From Haberlea rhodopensis (Eukaryota; Streptophyta; Magnoliopsida; Lamiales; Gesneriaceae), in NCBI GenBank assembly GCA_907163345.1, contig CAJQUN010000058.1:1984001-2048000 (forward strand): a stretch of DNA of 64,000 bases, in the 5' to 3' direction. Shown here piece by piece: positions 1 through 11,256 of this stretch; the first letter of the stretch is position 1, and the number at the start of each line of letters is the position of its first letter. Below the pieces are notes generated by a model. The model was not told the DNA's origin, made no database searches, and saw nothing but the letters and a program-made list of their open reading frames with translations. Position numbers and translations under genes: made by a program.

Positions 1-845
1 TCTTACAACTTGCATTGCAAGAACTGACTCGAATCTTGTTCAAGTACTCCGTGTGTGAAACAGACGAGAGTAGAAAAATTTAATTTTTTTGATCCGATTC
101 GATGTAATATCCAAATTGTCTACAGACAATCTTTGAACAATGTGCAAGTCTTCCTATTTACTCTTAATTTCTACATAGCACCCCCCTCCGCTGTAGTGAC
201 GAAGATTCATCAGTGTCTCAATATAAGTTTCATGTTTCAAGTTATATATATATAGACATTTCGCATTTGTTGCTCTTGTTGGGATTTGGTTAGCAGTTAT
301 CTTCGAAACATAACTTTTAGTACATCGACAAGTGATCCTTATTTAGATTTTGATTCCTAAATGTTGGAAACTTGTGAAGTCTGTTACTATACGTACATGT
401 TCTTGGGATTTGATTTGAAGAATCATTAAGCAATAAAACAATATTCAAAGTTTTTAGTTATTGCACATCTTTTCGGAAACTTTGTTGCTGCTCTTAAGGG
501 CACTGCACTGAGGAGCAATATCCATCATCCAAGTGAAATTTTTTTTTTTCCTTTTATAAAAAAGATTCCAAATGAATGGTGATGATGCCCCTAAGGGCAC
601 TACCCTTAAAGACATCGTAGATTTGTCCCTTGTTGTATGAACAGTGACAGGATGATGCGTAAGCACTTGGCGTGCTGGTTGGGGTAGACGCGTGATTTTT
701 AGCAACTGAGCAAAAACAACATCAAAATAAAAAAGGGAACAAATTTAAGGGGTCAAATATATTTAAGAGCAGCAATATGTAATTTTTGGAGGGCAATATG
801 TAATTTTTGTAGAATAATGGAAATTTTTTTCAAAAAATTTCTTTT
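1..845. other. intergenic, nothing recognised
   Basis: AT-rich sequence with only short chance ORFs. The GCTCTTAAGGGCACT-type motif near 491 and CCCTAAGGGCACTACCC near 589 suggest an old repeat, but no element ends could be set. Confidence 0.4.
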
Positions 846-1111
846 CAAGTATAACGTGCTCACAAAGCTTGTAGTTTCCTAATATGGGACAACCCCCACG
901 TGTGACATTGTATAAGTTAAATACGTGGACTGCTAATACTGGTGACGGTGAGCAATGGCTTAGTATACATGATTGAAATCTGGGACTGATACCATGTTAA
1001 GAATATATGGTGTTCCAACTCAAAACCAATTGGCAATGAGTAGAGTAACACATGTATATTATAAGAAGCTCACAAAGTTTGTAACTTCCCAATGTGGGAT
1101 AAGTCTCAACA
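846..1111 (-). mobile_element. TRIM-like LTR element remnant
   Basis: A segment of about 117 bp at 995-1111 starts TGTTAAGAA and ends CTCAACA, the TG...CA form of an LTR. Directly before it, CTGATACCA (986-994) is the minus-strand form of the initiator tRNA-Met primer site used by many plant LTR elements. A diverged copy of the LTR's second half (CTCACAAAG..TTGTA..TT.CC.AAT.TGGGA) occurs at about 852-890, so a second, truncated LTR lies about 95 bp away with no coding space between. That layout fits a terminal-repeat retrotransposon in miniature. The outer end of the left copy is lost and no target duplication is visible. Confidence 0.45.
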
Positions 1112-1479
1112 GGCACTTGTCTCCGGTCTCTCTCTTGCCCCAATGTATATCCATGATGGCATGCCGGTCAAATTCATAAACGGGTTTTGATGCCAACCCA
1201 TTATATAATTTTCCAACCTAAACAAGATTACAAGAAACAAAACCTAATTAATTGTTTCCGACACACCATTTGTATACAAGATCTATAGAAATAAGTGGAT
1301 TTTCTTCTACAATTCATTTGGTAACAAATGAGTGATGTTTTGGCGAAGAATCCTGAGGGAAAAAAGAAAAAGCATTCAGACGACCCTTCTTTTTGTATGC
1401 ATAGAAGATATGATCCAGAGTGTTATTTGCTGAATTTTGTTGAAGGGCTGTGTGAATTAGTATTTGTTGTTCTTGATTT

Positions 1480-1528
<49 letters not shown>

Positions 1529-1877
1529 CATTTCTCGTGTTCGAAGATAAACTAATTTCAATTTCACAATCTCACCAAGACATATATGATATATGAGATC
1601 AAATTCGGAAAAACCATAATTTTTGAGAAAAAAAGAAAAGAAAATGAATATAAACTCATACAGCAGAGAGCATATGATATATAAAAATTGAAGTTTAATA
1701 AATCTGTAAAATGAACGATCTCACAATTGTAGTAGCATTCGGAAACATATAAATAATACCAATAATAATGATGAAGTTTTTATTAATTGATTTTTTTTGA
1801 GCAAATATAATTTGTACATCTTTATTTTAAAAAGAACTAAGGATAATAAATTACTTGAATTTTTTATATATATTTAT
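1112..1877. other. intergenic with TA microsatellite
   Basis: Non-coding AT-rich DNA. A (TA)n run occupies about 1483-1524. Nothing else recognisable. Confidence 0.5.
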
Positions 1878-2190
1878 GGGTAAATTTCAAAATTAGTCTC
1901 ATACGATATGAGTTTGATCAATAATAGTCTTAAATGTTTAGGATTAATCAAAATTGGTCACATAGAATATAATTTTAATCAATAGTAGTCACAAAAATCA
2001 AAATTGGTCCTACGAAAATTGTGTTTTTTTTTATTATCAAAAGTGGTCTCATATAAGACCAATTTTGATTAGTCCTAAACATTTGAGACTATTATTGATT
2101 AAAATCATAACTTATAAGACCAATTTTAATTAATTATAAATTTAGGACTATCATTGATTAAATTCATATCATAAATTTAAATTTTAACCA
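1878..2190. mobile_element. foldback/MITE-like inverted-repeat element
   Basis: The two halves are inverted copies. The left arm carries GGGTAAATTTCAAAATT, ATCAATAATAGTC, TTAAATGTTTAGGA and AATCAAAATTGGTC. The same words return in reverse complement between about 2040 and 2190 (GACCAATTTTGATTAG, CCTAAACATTTGAGACTAT). The phrase AATCAAAATTGGTC recurs several times. It is probably a non-autonomous DNA transposon able to form a long hairpin. Its family is not assigned. Confidence 0.5.
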
Positions 2191-4922
2191 TAAATTTTCT
2201 AGAAACTCAGATTAGTTAACAGTGCTGCTGAAATTGACGAATCACAGTGCTAAAAGTGTCACCGTACCTCTAAAGCGCAATTTTGGATAATTACTTATTA
2301 CCACACCACCACTAACTAATGAATTTTATTAAAAATAATAAAATTTATAATTGATCTTATTATCATAATTCAATAAAAAAATTTATTAACAATATTAGAA
2401 ATAATAAAATTTATAATAATAAAAAATAATATCTTCAACAAGGATCCATGTGCAAAACAATAATTCATTATCTAATCAAGTTTACAATCTCAATTTTAAT
2501 CATTTCAAGTAAACGTACTATCATTTATCCAACATTATTTCATATTCTATCAACCATACTAATAATCATAATATAATTTATCAGTATGTACAGATTTATA
2601 GATATGAATTCAATTGTTGCACAATTTGTGTACATGAGAAATTTATAGAATTAAACTTACAAGTTTTTAAATTTTGAAACAAATTTATTTGGGTGTGAAT
2701 TTAGAACTACATGTTTATATGACCTCCTCAATTTCAAAACATTATCATGCGTAGTATGAAGAAAAATAATATAGTTTAATGATCCGTACAAATTTGAATA
2801 CGACAGTTCCGGTATTAATCTGTCGGAGCTCCATGGACATGGGCAAATGAAAGGCATAGCTACCATAATTCATGAATTTCATGCAAATAAAGGCTATGCA
2901 TAATAGCATGAAATTCAAGTACTATTCACAAGAACATATATTCACATTTTCCCAACTAGAAATTAAAAGAAACAGTACTCGTCTATCATAGAGCATCCTC
3001 AACCGCCATTTGCAAGTTTGATTGGTAATCACTGTCCAGAATGTAGTCTTTAGCCGCACAACCAGTATTCAGCATGAGTTTCTTATTTGGAATTGAAAAG
3101 CTGACAGTGATGTGATTTTTCCAGTTCCTGACAAAATTAGAATCTCCAGATATGTTTGGAGAAGTTGAATTCTTCAATGCTATCCCATGGGACACTAGCC
3201 AACGGGGTAGCATAGAAGTGACCGGAGAAGTTGGGATGATCTTCAATATCCCCCCAGCTTTTCACAGTGAGAACGAGGCTTTCCCAGGTCATCAGGATAA
3301 GTCACAATCATTATCAAATGGTCAGCATATCTAAAACTTGTGTTCGGTTGGTATATTTGTTTTATTCATTACCGTGTTTCTACTAGTAAGTATCGGATCT
3401 TTTAACCGATTAGTGCTTGAATTTTACAGCAATGCTTGAAGAAGGCGGTGCTAGAGAAGAAGGCGGTGCTAGAGAAGAAGCCATTTGTAACAGGGTTGTT
3501 TGATGAATCAACTGATGAGGTAACCTTGAAGTTTTTCTCTAAGAAAAGTCCAAAACATAATTCGCTCGTGTTTCCTAGCATTATAAACAATGACTAAGAA
3601 AAACACCCGACAGTTCTTAAAATTTTGTGTCTAGAGTGCGTTCTGAGCAAAACCGGAAAATACATCGGATACAGCTAAGCTGCAATCAAAATACTTCTCG
3701 AGTAGGAAAATTCTAGTTTTCACAATATTCAACTACATGGTTAGACCCAGTATAGTTCAGAACAAACTATCGCCAAAAGATATATAACAAAACCACCAAG
3801 AATTGGGAAAAACCAGAAGACAGAAAATTCAGAGCCCTTAATGACAGCATGCACACATGGTTGAACCTTAAATTATTCTAGCTATTTTATCTTCAGCTTT
3901 GGTAAGACAGCTTATAATGTTGCCGTTGCCAAACATATGTAGAAAGTGATAACTAGTTCATTTTCAGGACATGACACCAGCTGAAAAACCCAAAACTAAA
4001 GAACTGTCTTTACTACATGATATGCCTACCCTCATCCCAAAGCCTAACGGTGGTTCAAATGTGCAATAACGTTTATTTGCTCGTACAGATGTTCTCTGCT
4101 GTCATTGTACAATAATGCATTATTTCAGATCAAATCTCAAATCACACTTGTATATTAAAATGATTCAGGAAGCTCCATGGTTTACACGCTAGACATAACT
4201 CCAACAAGGGTGATACCCCATGGACATCATCCAGATGATAACCAAACAGAAGACAGGAAAACTCGCCCATATACCTGAGTTAATCTCAGTATCCTACAAT
4301 TTGACCTTAGCAAAAGAGAGCTCTACACGACATATTAGCTAACAGAATCCTGGGACATATACATTTCAAATGATAAAATATACTAAATATAACGTCTTTT
4401 ATCACGCTGATTGAATTTCGCCATCTGTTTCACCAGATGAAACATGATTAGTGGTCATCAAAAACAAGGTAAGCATCTAGTTTTTTAGCAAATATGAGCT
4501 ATCAATCATTGGAAAAGATTACATCTGCTCGCGCACAGGGAGCTGGTTCCAGAAAGGGAATTATTCAAACTTAAAGGTATTCCAATTTTAGGAGTTTTTG
4601 TTTCAGAATTGTTTGCTGAAATAGCAATAAAGCTAGGTAAAAGAGGAACCACAACTGGCATAGCTGATGAGTCTCAAGTGGAACATATAAATGCTTTACA
4701 AGACAAAGGACACTTATACATCTGCTAACGGCAGTTAGCTTAGGAAAACAGCTCAACATTTTGATGAGTAAAGGCACAGACTGAGTGGTTTGCGACTGTA
4801 GTAGACCTCTTAAGTGCAAAAACCTTCATGCATAGCTTTTATGAATGCAAGTTCGTCCTCAAAATACATTCATACTCACATATATGGAAAATACATTTGA
4901 TACTCTTTAACTAAAACTTTCA
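2191..4922. other. intergenic; possible unrecognised gene relic near 2990-3550
   Basis: Mostly AT-rich non-coding DNA. Between about 2990 and 3550 the composition is more gene-like. On the minus strand an open stretch reads to a stop at 2986, and a short frame starting at 3483 opens MASSLAPPSS, which resembles an organelle transit peptide, but it stops after 24 codons. An 18-bp tandem duplication (GAAGAAGGCGGTGCTAGA twice) sits at about 3436-3472. No family was recognised and no continuous gene model could be built, so this may be a decayed gene. The rest (3600-4922) shows nothing. Confidence 0.25.
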
Positions 4923-4925
4923 TAA

Positions 4926-5454
4926 GGTATCTCCAACCAGATGCTATTTTAGCGTGAAATGCTAAAACGTCTGGTTTTATCTCCAACCAAGCACCATCTT
5001 TTGCACTATCTTGACGTAAAGCTATAGTGTTGCACCAAATTTGGTGCAACAATATAGAGCACACTATGTTGCCTTTTATTATTATTATTTAATTTTTGTT
5101 TAATTTTTTTGATTATTAGTTTTATTGTTTTAAAATTAATTATTTTATTGAATGGTTATATAATTTTGCGAAAATATGTTTTAATTTTTTAATATAAAAG
5201 TAAATAATTATTTATAATATTAAAAAAATACTTTAATATATTACTATATAGTTAAAATTTATTTCAATTCAATTTTGTAATATTTGATTGAATAAAATAA
5301 TTATTATAAATGAAATACGGAATATTGTAGGGAATATTCCTTTTAGAGTAAAATTTGGAGCATATGGGTTGGAGATGAGTTTCGTGTTTGGTGAAAAACT
5401 ACACTATTTTGGTGTAAAACTTGCGCTAAATGAACTTGTGGGTTGTAGATCGCC
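4926..5454. mobile_element. PIF/Harbinger-type MITE
   Basis: The left end reads GGTATCTCCAACC and the right end, in reverse complement, GGCGATCTACAACC. TAA lies immediately outside both ends (4923-4925 and 5455-5457), matching the 3-bp TAA/TTA target preference of PIF/Harbinger elements. The interior is AT-rich and non-coding, with subterminal inverted motifs (ATCTCCAACC and GGTTGGAGAT repeated inside). A related, less clear copy lies in the last intron of the RING-H2 ligase gene. Superfamily assignment rests on the short TIR plus the TAA duplication. Confidence 0.6.
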
Positions 5455-5457
5455 TAA

Positions 5458-6402
5458 ACTTTATTTTATCGCTTAGCGATCATCAACTTGAAAAATATAA
5501 AATGTTTACGATTGATTTTCATATTTTATCTTATTTCATCACTAAATAATATAACTTATCTTAATTAGCAACAAATTCAAGTTTAAAAATAAATAAGTGT
5601 TTTTTTCAGAAAAGCTAAATAGTAGGTAATAGACATGGTCCGATTGATTTGTTCCTTGGACATAGTCTCCTAGTTAATTTCTACTCATGTTTAATTTATG
5701 GAACGTTATCATTTTTCTTTTTATTTAAGCATTGCAACAATAAAGTGCATAATACCCTTGAATTTTTGGACTTTTTCGAGGTTAGAAAATTGTCCAAAGG
5801 AGAACATAGAGAAGACTTCGAAGTTACGGATGAAATTGGGATTCAACTAATATCACCATTTCAAGATCTCAAAAACGGCTTTCTGAAAATGATCCCATTT
5901 TCCTTCTTGGGTTTTCTAGATTTATTCAAGAAGAGGAAGTTATAGTTTCTTTAAAACTTACTGGATTCATTTATTTTGACCAACATAAAAATGTGTATAT
6001 TTACTGGTACACATGAATTACTTGACTTCGCTTACACCATTTGAAAATATTTTCCTCCATACTTTTAAGTTCACCGTAGGAATTGGTACCTCTCACAGGT
6101 TTAATTCATTTCCCATGGTTATAATGTGTGGACCAGCTGTTCTGGACTTAGATACTTGATTCTACTATAATGTAGAAGGGCTTAATTCTTGGTTAAAGCT
6201 CAAAGCCAGAATCTCACAAAATTACAAACTAGTTTGCTGCGACATGAAACTATACACAATTTTTAACCCCTGGTGTATTTCTAAAACTGTAACAAATTGT
6301 TATTTATGTTTACTACTACGTAAGATTCGACCAGTGAATTAAAGTCAACCATGCAATTATTGAAATTAAAGCAATTCAATATCTTTGACAGTCTCAAACA
6401 AC
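5458..6402. other. intergenic, 3' side of the SUVH gene
   Basis: No gene recognised. A 98-codon plus-strand ORF at 5649-5945 has no recognisable domain and a composition like the surrounding non-coding DNA. The part near 6402 probably holds the SUVH 3' UTR. Confidence 0.4.
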
Positions 6403-9400
6403 TCAATACATCCTGCCAGTACATTCTGCAGAACCACAAAAACATTTCTTAATCTTAATATTTCCATTTGAATCGCGTACCTGGTCGACTGTGTAATTGT
6501 AATGATAAGTCAGCTCTTGCAAGGGGGGAATGTTCTCCGCGGCAAAAAGCATTACGTGGGGCATCCTCTTGTCATCATGATCGTATATCACATTTTGAGC
6601 ATAGAGATTGGGTGTACAGCTGTGGTTGACAAACCTGCCAACATTTCCGTATTGTCCCGCATCAATGGTATATCCAGCTTCAGCTTCTTCCATAGGTTCG
6701 ACTGGAATTGCATGTTCTTCCGCATTTAGAGAAAATTCACAGTAATTTTGCCCAATATCAAAGAGATACTCATCATTGCCAACTCTTTGTTCTGCTTCCT
6801 TATCTTCAAGAAGCTCACCTGAGTACTCACAGATAAAACTTCCTGAAGGGATAGAATTTAGGGACCTTAAACCCCAGCCCCTCGAATCTGTTTTGAAGAT
6901 CTCAAGCTTAACTTTGATGCCACGTTGGGTGACTCTGTTATAGCACGAAGGAGGACACTTACAAGAAGGACCACACTCAAACACAAGAGGTTTTGCTTCA
7001 ACAATAGCTCCGTTACGGTTGTATGGAATCTCACCGCCGTTTCTCACGGCGCATGGGCATTTTTTAGTGTCACTACATCTCCCTGTGCAATTACAACCTT
7101 CAGGGGGAATAGGACAGAACCAATCAGGATATATCATCTTGCGGGTGTAGTTGAATGGGGGCGGTTTCTCATCATCTATAGTATTGACAGCCCATATAGG
7201 GAACGGCTCTTTTCCTCCTGAAATATCACTGAGACAAACACCTGGACGAGTTTTGGATGCATTTGCACTCTTCAATTCCTTCCAGGCAAGTTCAGGTTGA
7301 CCAGGATTCCTCCTCAACTCAAACATGAAAACCTGCTTACCCCGAGGCCCTACTTCATTCCAATATCTTTTCACAGTATATAGGCCATCATAAACATAGA
7401 TGCTGACTGCCTTAGGTCTTGAATCAGCAGGATCAATTGTCTTTGTTTCCTTCCACCCACGAACTACACGAACCGGAGTCTTTGCTGATATACTATTCTT
7501 TAAAGCCAAATTACCTCTTTCAAGCTTCTGATCTTCAGGTTGCTTAGTCTTCCCAACAACATTTCCTCCTTGCCCCGAGTATATTAAGACATCAGCATTC
7601 TCCAAATCATCAGAATAAGCCCCAGAAGCAACAATACTAATGGCAACTGGTTGGCCATCGACCTTCATCCAATCTATACCAGCCTGATACAACCGGTGAA
7701 TACCAACAATCGCAAGCTCCACCCTGTACTGAAACTCGTCACCCACTTCAACTCCTGGTACTTGTCCAAACATCTGCTTTTCTGTGTTAACTTCTTTTCC
7801 TCTTTCTTTAATAATCTTTGCAGAGAGAAGATCAATCCTTTTAGTTTTTTTGTCAGACTCCCTCAAGTTCCCCTCATCTGGCGTTAAATTCGCTTCCTCT
7901 TTTTGCAAGAGCTTCCTACAAATCAAATGAAACAGCCTTAGAGTTTCTCGCACTCTGTTGCGGGTGTCACCCTGACTTGAATAGTTAGGACCAAAAGGAG
8001 GCAAACTGACACCAATATCTTGCAATTCACGGATGGCAAAAGAATTTACGGGTAAGTCTCCATGATGATCAGAGCCTTCCTCGCCCGCTAGCATAAATCC
8101 CATCAGGCTACCATCTCCATCAACCATAGAATCTTCTTTCTGCTTGATAGATTGTCCTCCAGGAATATTCGATTTAGAACTACTTTTCTTTGCAACAGCC
8201 TTCATCTTCTTTCTTGAAGACGATTTCTTATTCCTCACTTTTCCTCCACTAATTCCTCCATCTGAGTTTTCTACAACTATTTTCCCTTCCATCCATGGGC
8301 AATAAGGTGCCGCCATCAGACCATGCCCTACCTCATCCTCCACTTCATCTGCCAAACTGAGACCATGATCCAGAGGATTCAAATTATCACATGTATCTGG
8401 TGAATAAACAATAATCTCCTTTCCTGCTGGTCCTTCAATATCCTCAACAGCATTACAGGGAATTGCTTGGATCGGAACAGGAGTTAAATAGGGTAAATTT
8501 TCATAATCGACATCATGATCTTCCTTGTCGATGATGACAAATGAACCAGCATTTCCATCTGTATCATAGGAAACAGGAACTACGTTCTTCTTTGTAGATG
8601 AATTTCCTAAACAATCTGTTTCAAGATGCCTATTCAAAGGAACAGCTTTAGACTTATGTTTCCCAGGAAAACTATGCTTTTTTGACTTTCCAGCAGTTGA
8701 TTCACCACGTGAATCATTTGAAGATTGTTTTCCTTTCCTCCATGGACAAAATGGTGCAGCAGCCAGGGCATGCACGATTAGTCTATGCAATTCGTTATCT
8801 GATCCAAAATCACTGTGTGGCGGCCTTACAACCGTAGATTGTTTTGCTTTTGTCTCCTCAATATTGCTATCTTGTGGACCTCCATCGCATTCCTCGAAAG
8901 TCACGAGCTCACTAGCTACACTGGCTCTGTTCATTTCTTGAACTCCAATAGCTTTGACAGTCCTTCTCTGCATCATTCCTTGTGACCCTTTTTGAGCATC
9001 ATAACTAAATGCCTCAGTTTTATCGGTTTTATTCATCTCCAATTTTAATTTCATTTCAACTTTTTTGACTCCATCCAGATGGTCTTTCACAGTCTGTTGT
9101 TCTTGTTCAATTCGTACCAAATTATTAGTCCCACAACCTGGAGGAAAGTCCCGAACAGCAGACACTCTTCTCGGATGGTATATGTCCTTCACCACGGCAG
9201 AAGCCCCTAGCTTACAACTGCCATGAAATGAAGCTGATGGCTGAGATAAACCAATCAATCGTAGTTCATCAATTGAAGCACCGGCATCTAACAGGAATTT
9301 TGCATCATCTGCAACAGAATTTGGAATTAAAACAGATGCTTCCACCTCACTTATCTCTTTCAACGTTGTCTGACCTTCAGGCTCTGTCTCTTCCTTGGAA

Positions 9401-10068
9401 GAATCAGACTCCGTAATCTTTGCAACAACATTCGAGAAACCATCCATTGTGTTCCTCTTCCCGACCAATATATCCCATGATTCAGCTCTATCTAATTCAA
9501 CGGGTTGATCTAATGGTTCAAGTATTTGACCTTCATTTGGTAACTCACTGCATATAGGTCCGATTTCCGTCATTACTTTCTCTGCGTTCGTGCAACCATC
9601 TGTCGCAGTAGCCATAGCATCTTCCACCAACGCATCCACCGAGTAAGATACTTCTTTATCAATAGGACTACTGCCGCGATGCGACAAACAATCAACCTCG
9701 ACGTTAGAGACTTCAACACCACTAGATTCCTCATCCTCTACAATTTCAGAATTCTTTATCCCATCAAGTTTCAGGAATTCGGGTATGTCATCTCTATCCG
9801 CCTCCATCGGATTGGATGCTAAGAAACTTTTGACACCATCAGCTATTACCGCACTGGCAATTTCACAATTATTATGACCACCAGACTCGCCACTACCGCC
9901 ATTTTCTTCATGCTTGAAATCATTTGGTACAGCATGGAGACCACACCCAGGAGGAAAATCACGGATCGCAGACACCTTCCTTTGCTTACATTCGGGCACA
10001 TAACAACTCTCCAATGGTCTTTTGTTCGAAACTTTCCCAAATAATCCGACGTCTGAAATTGAAGCCAT
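6403..10068 (-). CDS. SUVH5/6-type histone H3K9 methyltransferase
   Basis: A single uninterrupted frame of 1221 residues from ATG at 10068. Domains in order: a long acidic and serine-rich N-terminal region; an SRA/YDG domain at about 768-930 (YDG at 893-895); a cysteine-rich pre-SET at about 970-1050; a SET domain from about 1060, with GWG at 1064-1066 and the NHSC cofactor/catalytic motif at 1148-1151; and a post-SET cysteine cluster (CFCGSAEC, 1209-1216) at the very C-terminus. In plants, SUVH proteins read cytosine methylation through SRA and place H3K9 methylation to hold transposons and genes silent. The long N-terminus fits the SUVH5/6 branch better than SUVH4. Two motif pairs are repeated in the N-terminus: VSA[IV]RDFPPGCG near 32 and 300, and AP[FY]CPW near 437 and 586. 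All key zinc and catalytic residues are present, so it looks functional. The intronless coding frame is common in SUVH genes. Confidence 0.95.
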   Translation of the reverse strand: MASISDVGLFGKVSNKRPLESCYVPECKQRKVSAIRDFPPGCGLHAVPNDFKHEENGGSGESGGHNNCEIASAVIADGVKSFLASNPMEADRDDIPEFLKLDGIKNSEIVEDEESSGVEVSNVEVDCLSHRGSSPIDKEVSYSVDALVEDAMATATDGCTNAEKVMTEIGPICSELPNEGQILEPLDQPVELDRAESWDILVGKRNTMDGFSNVVAKITESDSSKEETEPEGQTTLKEISEVEASVLIPNSVADDAKFLLDAGASIDELRLIGLSQPSASFHGSCKLGASAVVKDIYHPRRVSAVRDFPPGCGTNNLVRIEQEQQTVKDHLDGVKKVEMKLKLEMNKTDKTEAFSYDAQKGSQGMMQRRTVKAIGVQEMNRASVASELVTFEECDGGPQDSNIEETKAKQSTVVRPPHSDFGSDNELHRLIVHALAAAPFCPWRKGKQSSNDSRGESTAGKSKKHSFPGKHKSKAVPLNRHLETDCLGNSSTKKNVVPVSYDTDGNAGSFVIIDKEDHDVDYENLPYLTPVPIQAIPCNAVEDIEGPAGKEIIVYSPDTCDNLNPLDHGLSLADEVEDEVGHGLMAAPYCPWMEGKIVVENSDGGISGGKVRNKKSSSRKKMKAVAKKSSSKSNIPGGQSIKQKEDSMVDGDGSLMGFMLAGEEGSDHHGDLPVNSFAIRELQDIGVSLPPFGPNYSSQGDTRNRVRETLRLFHLICRKLLQKEEANLTPDEGNLRESDKKTKRIDLLSAKIIKERGKEVNTEKQMFGQVPGVEVGDEFQYRVELAIVGIHRLYQAGIDWMKVDGQPVAISIVASGAYSDDLENADVLIYSGQGGNVVGKTKQPEDQKLERGNLALKNSISAKTPVRVVRGWKETKTIDPADSRPKAVSIYVYDGLYTVKRYWNEVGPRGKQVFMFELRRNPGQPELAWKELKSANASKTRPGVCLSDISGGKEPFPIWAVNTIDDEKPPPFNYTRKMIYPDWFCPIPPEGCNCTGRCSDTKKCPCAVRNGGEIPYNRNGAIVEAKPLVFECGPSCKCPPSCYNRVTQRGIKVKLEIFKTDSRGWGLRSLNSIPSGSFICEYSGELLEDKEAEQRVGNDEYLFDIGQNYCEFSLNAEEHAIPVEPMEEAEAGYTIDAGQYGNVGRFVNHSCTPNLYAQNVIYDHDDKRMPHVMLFAAENIPPLQELTYHYNYTVDQVRDSNGNIKIKKCFCGSAECTGRMY

Positions 10069-10809
10069 TCTTTACAGTCAACAACCTCTTAAAACAAATC
10101 TTTACCAACCCCACGGCTTATCCATAGAAAACTTCGAAATCTAAAGAGCAACCAATTCATAATAAGAATACATCAATTAGGGCTATAAATGAAATGAAAA
10201 TAAAAATAAATTGATTAATCGGTTCGAGACCTGAATCACGAGTTTCGAGATCGGATTCGGAATCCGAGACACAGGGCAGCGGTGCGAGTGTGTGTCTGTT
10301 AGAGAAAGTATAATTTGACGAAATGGAGTGGAGGAGCATGCGATGCGGCCAAGAGAGTGGAGAAGAAGGGGTCATGAAATGACCGTTACACCCCCCCTTG
10401 TGTGCTTAGTTTTGCGTGGCGCGAACGCACCTTCGTATAAAGTTATCCATGTCTACCGGCCCAGGTTCCAGGTTCCGATGTGGTCGGTTTTTGATACATT
10501 AATATTTATAAAATTATTTAATTGATTTTTGATTTTTTATAAATGGTTAAAATGGTATTTTTATAAAAATTACAATAAAACTTCATAATTAATACTCGAT
10601 AAAATAATAATTTCTCTAAATTTTATATTCCCAATATTATTAATTTGTATAGATTTTACTGTAGATGAGTATTTTAACAAATGAAAAAACATGAGTAAAC
10701 AGAACTTTCAAAATTTATAAAGAAAAAATAAATTTATATTTCAATTAAAAAGTCATGATAAATTTTTTTAATAAAATATATGAAACACCAAAACACGCTT
10801 ACATATGGA
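10069..10809. promoter_or_regulatory. SUVH leader and upstream region
   Basis: This lies immediately 5' of the minus-strand SUVH start. It is moderately GC-richer up to about 10450, as expected for a leader, then AT-rich. No TATA box or splice site could be assigned with confidence. Confidence 0.35.
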
Positions 10810-11256
10810 TAGAGGTGTTAAAATGAGCCAGATCTTTAGGTCTGCCCCAACCCGACCGTCTAAATAGGTGGATTGTGCCAGCATTTTTTAGGCATACCAA
10901 AACGAGCCGTGTGTTTTGGCGGGTTGACCCCTGTATTTTTTAAAAATAATTATTTATTTTTTAGTCGCAATTCATAAATAGTAACTCAATATCACATTGG
11001 GAATCCAATCCACTATATACTTTTCAATTGGTTGTGCTTGAAAATTGCAACATATATTTCAAAATTGAGTAAAATACTGATTTTCTAATCAAGTATTTTT
11101 ATTAGCAGGGTTAATGTCTAGATAAAATTTGAAGCAAGTTATAGTCTTCTTCTAGCATCAGTTTCAGGCTCGACAAGTTTAGTTGTAATTATATTTTGAA
11201 GTTTTTTTTTAAAAAAATTTCTAAGGACTGGCCCGCCCCAACCCGCTGCCCACCTA
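10810..11256. mobile_element. hAT-type MITE (TAG...CTA ends)
   Basis: It starts TAGAGGTGTTAAAATGAGCC and ends CCCGCTGCCCACCTA, with GC-rich tips (CCCCAACCCG near both ends) around an AT-rich core. ATATGGA directly flanks both ends (10803-10809 and 11257-11263), giving a 7-bp match where a hAT element would leave 8. No coding capacity. Confidence 0.55.

Noticed and set aside
1328..1525. 65-codon ORF ending in an IYIYIY run
   Set aside because: The tail is translated (TA)n microsatellite and the rest has no homology I can recognise.
5649..5945. 98-codon plus-strand ORF
   Set aside because: No domain, phenylalanine- and leucine-rich low-complexity start, and no upstream exon or promoter evidence.
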